Assembly (NCBI GenBank): GCA_002869095.1
Contig: PKTO01000137.1
Coordinates: 1-10,247, forward strand
Length of the DNA: 10,247 nt
Direction: 5' to 3'
Source: Clostridiales bacterium
Lineage (GTDB): Bacteria; Bacillota; Clostridia; Peptostreptococcales; BM714
The notes under the pieces were generated by a model. It ran no database searches. It had not been told where the DNA came from and saw nothing but the letters and a program-made list of their open reading frames with translations. This document shows, in pieces, positions 5,390-10,247 of this stretch. Position 1 is the stretch's first letter. The number at the start of each line of letters is the position of its first letter. The position numbers and the translations under genes were made by a program.

Positions 5390-6772
5390 TTACGCCTTGT
5401 TTTTTTTCAAGAAATACGCCACCTGGTAGTATTCTATTTCATAGCCTTTGTGTTTAAGCTCCTTGGAAATTTTCCTGGCGCCCATCCCATCCGAATGATA
5501 TGCGTTTATCATCCTTTCAATCGTTTTGTCTATGCGTTTCGAATTCTTTCCGTTATCTTTCCCGATCAATTCGAAAGGCAAATCGTCAATCCCCACTCTG
5601 GTTATGATTTCCTTGTCGCGGTTTATGTCGTCTATCAAGGGCGAAGCTGAATCTATGCTGAAGTTTATAACATCCCTCATTTGCCTTATGTTTCTTGGAT
5701 AGTAGGCATTGAGCAATATTTCCCTCGCGTCATCCTCGATTACGACTTTGTAGTCTATTTCGTGAAGATTCTTTACCGCCTCCTGGTATTTCATAATGAA
5801 ATACTCAAGCAATTCATTCTTTTCCCGCATGTCCCTTTCGCTTAGAGAAGGAAGGTATATTTCGTATTGGGCAAGCCTTTGATAAAGTTCGGGCAGCAAT
5901 TCGTCTTTGAGGTTCCTTGTAGACGCGGCTATTACAATGACATCCACCCTGTGCTCCTTTGATCCTCCAATGCGCCTTATCTTGCCTGTTTCGATGACCT
6001 TTAGAAGAAGATTCTGGTAATGCTCCAATGCATGGGCCTCGTCAAGGAAGAGTATCCCCCCGTTTGCCTGTTCAAAAAGTCCCTTTTTCCTTTTGGATCC
6101 CGTATATGCGCCTTCCTCGCTGCCGAAAATTTCAACGGCCGCAATGTCGGAATTTGTGAATTGGGCACAATTTATTTCAATATACGGTGCATCCTGGCTT
6201 ATTACCCCAATCTCTTTGGCATAATTGTATATCATGTTGGCAACCATTGTTTTTCCTGTTCCTGATTCACCAATTATGATGGAGTGGCGCGGCCCTCCCA
6301 ATGACCCAACCGTTCTTCTGGCTCTTTTTATGACTTCACTCAAGCTTCCGCCCTTGCCTATCATTGAAGGAACATCTTCGACCACCGAATTCAATTCCAA
6401 TTGCAGCTCCAGATATTTAATTTTCTTGTTCAGTTCATCGATTTCCTTTATGCTTCTGAAAATGGAAAAAGCACCTGAGAATTCACCATCCATGTAGTAT
6501 GGATATGAATTAACGACATAACGCTTATTCTTCACGTAGTGAATCCGCTTTTCCAATATAGGCTGGCGATCCTCAAGAACCTTCAACAATACGGCTTGCG
6601 GATAGTATTTCGTAATATGGTTTCCAACCATTTCGTCGATCCTGTAACCAGCATAATCGGCCGATGCCTGATTTACATAGATGAGGACGCCTCTTTTGTC
6701 AACGACATTGACGCCGTCGTTCGATTTGTTCATTATATTGTCCGCTACTTCGAATTTTAAATCGTTCCCCAT
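5390..6772 (-). CDS. PAS-AAA+ sigma-54-dependent transcriptional activator
   Basis: This is a 460-residue bacterial enhancer-binding protein. Numbering from the chosen start, a PAS sensor domain covers about 8-105 (NVVDKRGVLIYVNQASADYAGY), then a short coiled linker and the AAA+ domain. That domain has Walker A GESGTGKT (168-175), the sigma-54 contact loop GAYTGS (221-226; usually GAFTGA), Walker B ILFLDEAH (240-247), sensor I VIVIAASTRNL, an arginine-finger region LYQRLAQYEI and sensor II YYPRNIRQMRDVI. The C-terminus (413-460; GARKISKELKHKGYEIEYYQ) looks like a helix-turn-helix but is not the usual Fis type. There is no receiver domain, so a small ligand is the likely signal. The start is the ATG at 6772-6770, because GGAGG (6782-6778) lies five bases upstream; the ATG at 6784 overlaps that site. 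It diverges from the OFOR 2 operon, whose promoter is of sigma-54 type, so that operon is its probable target. Confidence 0.92.
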   Translation of the reverse strand: MGNDLKFEVADNIMNKSNDGVNVVDKRGVLIYVNQASADYAGYRIDEMVGNHITKYYPQAVLLKVLEDRQPILEKRIHYVKNKRYVVNSYPYYMDGEFSGAFSIFRSIKEIDELNKKIKYLELQLELNSVVEDVPSMIGKGGSLSEVIKRARRTVGSLGGPRHSIIIGESGTGKTMVANMIYNYAKEIGVISQDAPYIEINCAQFTNSDIAAVEIFGSEEGAYTGSKRKKGLFEQANGGILFLDEAHALEHYQNLLLKVIETGKIRRIGGSKEHRVDVIVIAASTRNLKDELLPELYQRLAQYEIYLPSLSERDMREKNELLEYFIMKYQEAVKNLHEIDYKVVIEDDAREILLNAYYPRNIRQMRDVINFSIDSASPLIDDINRDKEIITRVGIDDLPFELIGKDNGKNSKRIDKTIERMINAYHSDGMGARKISKELKHKGYEIEYYQVAYFLKKNKA

Positions 6773-6777
6773 TTCGA

Positions 6778-6782
6778 CCTCC
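6778..6782 (-). promoter_or_regulatory. Ribosome binding site that fixes the activator start
   Basis: On the minus strand GGAGG (6782-6778) is followed by TCGAA and then ATG (6772-6770). Because it overlaps the upstream in-frame ATG at 6784-6782, it can serve only the downstream start, which removes four residues (MEVE) from the longer reading. Confidence 0.7.
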
Positions 6783-6783
6783 A

Positions 6784-6826
6784 TTGTTCTAACACTTTAT
6801 TCGCATTATAACATTTATTCTAACAC
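6784..6826. promoter_or_regulatory. Two direct repeats, candidate activator sites (UAS) for OFOR 2
   Basis: TTGTTCTAACAC (6784-6795) and TTATTCTAACAC (6815-6826) differ at one base and are spaced 31 bp start to start, close to three helical turns. They lie about 77 to 119 bp upstream of the predicted sigma-54 start near 6903, within the normal range for enhancer-binding sites. The second copy also sits between the -35 and -10 boxes of the activator's own predicted promoter and the first lies just downstream of it, so binding could give autorepression. Confidence 0.5.
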
Positions 6827-6834
6827 CTAAACAA
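6805..6834 (-). promoter_or_regulatory. Putative promoter of the activator gene
   Basis: On the minus strand a perfect TATAAT (6810-6805) has TTGTTT (6834-6829) 18 bp upstream. The predicted start near 6798 gives a leader of about 25 nt before the ATG at 6772. The -35 is weak, as expected for a regulated or low-level promoter. Confidence 0.45.
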
Positions 6835-6875
6835 TAATTGTATCAATAATGCATTGAAAAACCTGCATTCTTCTC

Positions 6876-6893
6876 TTGGCACATCTTTTGCAT
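6876..6893 (+). promoter_or_regulatory. Sigma-54 (-24/-12) promoter of the OFOR 2 operon
   Basis: TTGGCACATCTTTTGCAT closely matches the sigma-54 consensus (TGGCAC-N5-TTGCA). GG at 6878-6879 and GC at 6890-6891 are exactly 10 bases apart. Transcription would start near 6903, about 23 nt before the porC ATG at 6926. The divergent neighbour is a sigma-54 activator, which independently supports the call. No rpoN gene is in the window. Confidence 0.9.
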
Positions 6894-6925
6894 ATATAGT
6901 TAACAAATTTAAGGAGGTATGGTTT

Positions 6926-7501
6926 ATGTCAAATCTAACAGAGATTCGCTGGCATGGAAGAGGCGGGCAAGGCGCAAAAACAGCTTCCCTGCTTTTGGCG
7001 GATGCAGCTTTCAACACTGGCAATTATGTTCAAGGTTTTCCCGAATACGGACCCGAGAGAATGGGTGCCCCTATCACCGCCTACAACCGAATCAGTTCAG
7101 CCCCTTTGAGGGTGCACTCAAACATTTATGAACCTGATTTTGTGGTTGTGGTCGACGAAACATTGCTCTCAACGGTGGATGTTACAGCCGGATTGAAAGC
7201 GGAGGGCGCCATAATAATCAACACGCCCAAATCCGTCGATGAAATCAAATCCAAAATAAGAGGTTACAGCGGTCGAATGTTCACAATCGACGCACGCAAA
7301 ATTTCAGAAGAAACTTTGGGAAGAAACTTTCCAAACACGCCAATGCTCGGCGCAGTAGTAAAGGTAAGTGGAGTGATGGAGGAAAAAGCCTTCCTCGATG
7401 CGATGGAGGGTTCCTTCAAACATAAATTCGCCACAAAGCCGGAAGTCATAAGCGGCAATATGGCCGCTCTAAAAGAAGCTATGCAGGAGGTGGCAAAATA
7501 A
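6926..7501 (+). CDS. porC: 2-oxoacid:ferredoxin oxidoreductase gamma subunit, OFOR 2
   Basis: This 191-residue gamma subunit is the first gene of a complete porC-D-A-B operon. The family signature IRWHGRGGQG lies at residues 7-16, followed by GFPEYGPERMGAPITAYNRIS, DFVVVVDETL and NTPMLGAVVKVSG. It is a clear paralogue of the gamma subunit at 719-1258, with a C-terminus about ten residues longer. The ATG at 6926 is preceded by AAGGAGG (6911-6917) at eight-base spacing. A longer in-frame reading from 6854 is excluded because it would place the sigma-54 promoter (6876-6893) inside the coding region. The stop TAA shares its last A with the ATG of porD (7501), a one-base overlap that implies translational coupling. 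Confidence 0.95.
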   Translation: MSNLTEIRWHGRGGQGAKTASLLLADAAFNTGNYVQGFPEYGPERMGAPITAYNRISSAPLRVHSNIYEPDFVVVVDETLLSTVDVTAGLKAEGAIIINTPKSVDEIKSKIRGYSGRMFTIDARKISEETLGRNFPNTPMLGAVVKVSGVMEEKAFLDAMEGSFKHKFATKPEVISGNMAALKEAMQEVAK

Positions 7502-7818
7502 TGGACAAAAGAAAAACCTGCAATATCGATCCGCAAGTGAATTGGAAAAACATTTCTCCGGGTGGAGCAATCACTCAATCAGGAAGCGCGGACCTTTTTA
7601 AAACCGGCGACTGGCGTACAATGATACCTGTTTTCAAAGAAGACAAATGCAAGCAATGCCTGCTCTGTGTTCCGGTTTGCCCGGATTCTTCAATACCGGT
7701 GGTAAATAAAAAACGATTGGACTTTGATTATGACCACTGCAAAGGATGCGGCATATGCGCCAAGGCATGCCCGTTCGGCGCAATAGATTTCATCAAAGAC
7801 GAGAAACAGGAGGGTTAA
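7501..7818 (+). CDS. porD: 2-oxoacid:ferredoxin oxidoreductase delta subunit, OFOR 2 (2x[4Fe-4S] ferredoxin)
   Basis: This 105-residue bacterial-type ferredoxin subunit has two CX2CX2CX3C motifs, at C50/C53/C56/C60 and C80/C83/C86/C90; both end in CP, as in standard two-cluster ferredoxins. The N-terminal 45 residues (GDWRTMIPVF near 36-45) are the docking arm. It differs from the delta subunit at 417-716 in that arm and in the second cluster, where the paralogue has CK. The end of the gene carries the CAGGAGGG ribosome site (7807-7814) for porA, whose ATG begins two bases after the stop codon. Its role is electron relay between the catalytic beta subunit and soluble ferredoxin. Confidence 0.95.
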   Translation: MDKRKTCNIDPQVNWKNISPGGAITQSGSADLFKTGDWRTMIPVFKEDKCKQCLLCVPVCPDSSIPVVNKKRLDFDYDHCKGCGICAKACPFGAIDFIKDEKQEG

Positions 7819-7819
7819 G

Positions 7820-9001
7820 ATGGGAATAAGAGATAGATTGTCGGGAAACGAAGCGATTGCAAATGCAATGAAACAAATAAATCCGGATGTCATGCCTGCA
7901 TTTCCGATTACGCCTTCGACTGAAATACCGCAGTATTTTTCACAATTTGTTGCAAATGGAGAGGTTGACACCGAATTCGTGACTGTAGAATCCGAGCACA
8001 GCGCAATGAGCGCATGCATAGGTTCGGAAGCGGCCGGCGCAAGAACCGTAACCGCCACTTCATCAGCCGGACTTGCCCTAATGCATGAGGTTCTCTATGT
8101 AGCCGCATCTTCAAGGCTTCCAATCACCCTGGCTTGCGTAAACAGGGCACTAACAGGACCTATAAACATAAACGCAGACCATGGCGACTCAATGGGAGCC
8201 CGAGACTCCGGATGGATACAAATTTATTCGGAAAACAATCAGGAAGCCTACGACAACTTCATACAGGCTTTCAGGATAGGAGAGCATCCTGACGTTCAAT
8301 TGCCCGTAATGGTTTGCCAGGACGGTTTCATAACATCTCACGGAGTGGAAAACATAGAACTGATTGAAACTGAAAAAGTCAAGAATTTCGTAGGCGACTA
8401 CTGCCCCGAAAACTATATGCTCAATCCCAATGAGACTATAGCCCACGGTCCCTATGACAGCCCTGTCTACTATATGGAACATAAGCGCCAACAGCTCGAG
8501 GCAATGAAGAATGCCAAAGAAGTGATTTTGTCAGTAGGAAAAGAATTCGGAGAGATGTCCGGCAGATTCTACGACTTCTTTGAGGCATACAAACTTGAAG
8601 ATGCCGAAGTAGCTATAGTTGTTTTAAACTCTACTGCAGGAACCGCCAAGGATGTTGTAGACGCCATGAGGGAAGAAGGCAAAAAAGTCGGTCTCCTCAA
8701 GCTCCGCATATTCAGGCCTTTCCCGGGCGAAGAAATTGCCCAAGCCCTCAAGAATGTAAAAGCGGTAGCAGTAATGGACCGCCACGAAGGTTTCTCGACA
8801 ATAGGAGGTCCTGTATTTTCAGAGGTTCGCACTGTCCTCTACGACCTTCCCAACCCGCCAAAAACCATCAGCTATGTTTACGGTTTGGGCGGACGCGATG
8901 TCAGAACAATCCATATCGAGTCAATTTACAACGAACTTCTTGCCGTAAAAGATGGCAAAGACCAAGGCGAGGCATACCGTTACCTCGGTGTCCGAGAATA
9001 G
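7820..9001 (+). CDS. porA: 2-oxoacid:ferredoxin oxidoreductase alpha subunit, OFOR 2
   Basis: This full-length 393-residue alpha subunit is of normal size for the four-subunit enzymes. Family landmarks are the N-terminal [62 protein letters not shown], the NRALTGPININADHGDSMGARDSGWIQIY block, and the C-terminal domain with LRIFRPFPGEEIAQAL and VMDRHEGFSTIGGP. With the beta subunit it forms the thiamine diphosphate site and contributes the 2-oxoacid pocket. The NRAL...DSM...RDSGWIQ block resembles PorA/VorA enzymes more than indolepyruvate oxidoreductases, which are a different two-gene type. Pyruvate versus branched-chain 2-oxoacid cannot be decided by eye. The stop TAG (8999-9001) overlaps the GGAG ribosome site of porB. 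Confidence 0.95.
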   Translation: MGIRDRLSGNEAIANAMKQINPDVMPAFPITPSTEIPQYFSQFVANGEVDTEFVTVESEHSAMSACIGSEAAGARTVTATSSAGLALMHEVLYVAASSRLPITLACVNRALTGPININADHGDSMGARDSGWIQIYSENNQEAYDNFIQAFRIGEHPDVQLPVMVCQDGFITSHGVENIELIETEKVKNFVGDYCPENYMLNPNETIAHGPYDSPVYYMEHKRQQLEAMKNAKEVILSVGKEFGEMSGRFYDFFEAYKLEDAEVAIVVLNSTAGTAKDVVDAMREEGKKVGLLKLRIFRPFPGEEIAQALKNVKAVAVMDRHEGFSTIGGPVFSEVRTVLYDLPNPPKTISYVYGLGGRDVRTIHIESIYNELLAVKDGKDQGEAYRYLGVRE

Positions 9002-9012
9002 GAGTGATAAAA

Positions 9013-9948
9013 ATGGCGTATCAATTTAAAGATGTTATGAACAAACCGGAAAGACTTACCGGCGGCCATAGAATGTGTGCGGGTTGCGGCGCTCCCTTGG
9101 CTGTAAGAGGAGTCATGAGGGCTCTGAAGGAAGATGACAAGGCAGTCGTAGGCGTTGCAACTGGATGTCTTGAAGTTTCAACCTTCACGTACCCGTATGT
9201 CGCCTTCAAGGATTCTTTCATACACACCGCATTCGAGAATGCGGCTGCAACAGTTTCGGGCGCCGAAGCGGCGTATAATGCTCTCAAGAGAAAAAATAAG
9301 ATCGATGAAACATATAAATTCATAACTTTCGGAGGAGACGGAGGAACATACGACATAGGCTTCCAATCTCTCTCGGGGGCGATGGAGCGCGGACACGACA
9401 TGGTTTATGTTTGCTATGACAACAACGCATATATGAACACCGGCATACAGCGTTCATCTGCAACTCCCAAATACACAGACACCACCACTACACCTGCCGG
9501 AAAAGTAGTGCCTGGCAAGCAGCAGTTCAAAAAAGACCTTTCCGAAGTAATGGTTTCTCATGAAATACCGTATGTCGCGCAAACAACTTTCATTGGCAAT
9601 TTCAAGGATCTTCATGAAAAAGCAGAAAAGGCCATTTACACTGAAGGTCCCGCATTCATGAATGTATTGGCTCCATGCCCGAGAGGCTGGAGATATGAGA
9701 CCGAAGATTTGATGGAAATATGCAAACTAGCAGTGGATACATGCTTCTGGCCCCTTTTTGAAGTGATAAACGGAGAATGGAAGCTCTCATACAAGCCAAA
9801 GAAAAAGCTCCCTGTAGAAGAGTATCTAAGACCACAAGGTCGCTTCAAGCACCTTTTCAAGCCAGGCAACGAGCATTTGATTGAAGACATCCAGAATGAA
9901 GTCGACAGAAAATGGGAAGCTCTTCTGAAAAAGTGCGGAGAACTTTAA
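9013..9948 (+). CDS. porB: 2-oxoacid:ferredoxin oxidoreductase beta subunit, OFOR 2 (thiamine diphosphate, [4Fe-4S])
   Basis: This 311-residue catalytic subunit binds thiamine diphosphate and the proximal [4Fe-4S] cluster. Cluster ligands are C22 and C25 (MCAGCGAP), C52 (ATGCLEV) and C222 (APCPRGW). The thiamine motif runs from GDG at 108-110 to NN at 137-138 with 26 residues between, followed by TGIQRSSATP. It ends with a lysine-rich segment, SYKPKKKLPVEEYL, typical of these subunits. The ATG at 9013 is preferred: GGAG (9001-9004) is eight bases upstream, whereas the in-frame GTG at 9004 overlaps that site. It is the last gene of the operon; a GC-rich terminator begins 31 bases after the stop codon. 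All four cluster ligands and the thiamine motif are intact, so the complex should be active. Confidence 0.95.
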   Translation: MAYQFKDVMNKPERLTGGHRMCAGCGAPLAVRGVMRALKEDDKAVVGVATGCLEVSTFTYPYVAFKDSFIHTAFENAAATVSGAEAAYNALKRKNKIDETYKFITFGGDGGTYDIGFQSLSGAMERGHDMVYVCYDNNAYMNTGIQRSSATPKYTDTTTTPAGKVVPGKQQFKKDLSEVMVSHEIPYVAQTTFIGNFKDLHEKAEKAIYTEGPAFMNVLAPCPRGWRYETEDLMEICKLAVDTCFWPLFEVINGEWKLSYKPKKKLPVEEYLRPQGRFKHLFKPGNEHLIEDIQNEVDRKWEALLKKCGEL

Positions 9949-9978
9949 TTATCATCAATTGAAACACCCCCCATATTG

Positions 9979-10008
9979 AAGCTGCCGGCCAAATGGCCGG
10001 CAGCTTTT
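9979..10008 (+). terminator. Rho-independent terminator of the OFOR 2 operon
   Basis: AAGCTGCCGGCC (9979-9990) pairs perfectly with GGCCGGCAGCTT (9995-10006) around an AAAT loop, followed by a short T-tract (10005-10008). The stem is very GC-rich and the U-tract short. On the minus strand no T-run follows, so it mainly serves the OFOR 2 operon. Confidence 0.88.
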
Positions 10009-10080
10009 CCTTGCGATTTCATATATGTTGGATTCAGTAGGTCAATTCAAATGATTTCCGTTTTGCCTGAAGGTGAATCC

Positions 10081-10247
10081 CTATTTCTCCATGCGTTCCA
10101 ATGAAACGATTATTTTCAAGCCTTCTTGGCCGACAGTATGGTGGAATCGTATTTCTTCTCCTATTTTCAATTGAAGGCTGTCCATTGCCTTCTTCGCTTC
10201 ATCAGAAAGCAAGTATTTTTTTGCTTCTATCTCATCCGGATTGCCGC
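10081..10247 (-). CDS. Unidentified protein, C-terminal 54 codons (partial)
   Basis: An open minus-strand frame enters from the right edge (first full codon 10245-10243) and ends at TAG (10083-10081). It encodes a hydrophilic tail with the segments SDEAKKAMDSLQLKIGEE and IRFHHTVGQEGLKIIVSLER. The alternating hydrophobic pattern at the end looks like a beta strand, preceded by a helix. The other two minus-strand frames hit stops within the first few codons, which supports this one as coding. I do not recognise the family. It converges with the OFOR 2 operon, and the gap 9949-10080 contains only the terminator of that operon and a weak GGATTCA/TGAATCC inverted repeat (10030-10080). Confidence 0.55.
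   Translation of the reverse strand, partial: GNPDEIEAKKYLLSDEAKKAMDSLQLKIGEEIRFHHTVGQEGLKIIVSLERMEK

Noticed and set aside
6854-6925. N-terminal extension of the OFOR 2 gamma subunit from an upstream in-frame start
   Set aside because: It would translate through the sigma-54 promoter and predicted start site, and the strong AAGGAGG site serves the ATG at 6926.
10030-10080. GGATTCA...TGAATCC inverted repeat as a terminator for the right-edge gene
   Set aside because: The arms are seven bases, the loop is 37 bases and no T-run follows on the minus strand, so it is too weak to call.

Overview
The window looks like chromosome of an anaerobic, low-to-moderate-GC Firmicute, most likely a Clostridia-type amino-acid or peptide fermenter. 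This is inferred from the strong GGAGG ribosome sites, the four-subunit ferredoxin-linked 2-oxoacid oxidoreductases, a PAS/AAA+ sigma-54 activator and a LysN/MocR-type aminotransferase. No rRNA, tRNA, CRISPR array or complete insertion sequence is visible.

Layout. Positions 1-1258 (minus) hold a porC-porD-porA operon for one thiamine-diphosphate-dependent 2-oxoacid:ferredoxin oxidoreductase (OFOR 1); it runs off the left edge inside porA. It has a housekeeping-type promoter whose -10 region sits in a 17-bp palindrome. Divergent from it, 1442-2119 (plus) encodes a YczE-family membrane protein closed by a strong terminator. A 292-bp gap (2120-2411) holds a promoter, a bulged hairpin that resembles an IS200/IS605 end, and a small dyad. 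It precedes 2412-3932 (plus), a stand-alone FMN-binding glutamate-synthase-like protein with an unusual N-terminal four-cysteine cluster. Convergent to this, 4096-5304 (minus) encodes a class I/II PLP aminotransferase, and 5390-6772 (minus) a PAS-AAA+ sigma-54-dependent activator. Divergent from the activator, 6926-9948 (plus) is a complete porC-porD-porA-porB operon (OFOR 2) behind a near-consensus sigma-54 promoter, ending at a GC-rich terminator. The right edge holds the 3' end of an unidentified minus-strand gene.

How the genes may work together. The aminotransferase would convert an amino acid to its 2-oxoacid. An OFOR would oxidise that to an acyl-CoA plus CO2 and reduced ferredoxin, the oxidative branch of amino-acid fermentation. 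The GltS-domain protein may belong to the nitrogen side of this (glutamate/2-oxoglutarate) or perform an undescribed FMN reaction. The activator probably senses a metabolite through its PAS domain and switches on OFOR 2 from two direct repeats lying 77-119 bp upstream of the predicted transcription start. The best-supported notable point is this regulator / direct repeat / sigma-54 promoter / OFOR unit. The substrates of both OFORs and of the GltS-like protein cannot be read from the sequence.
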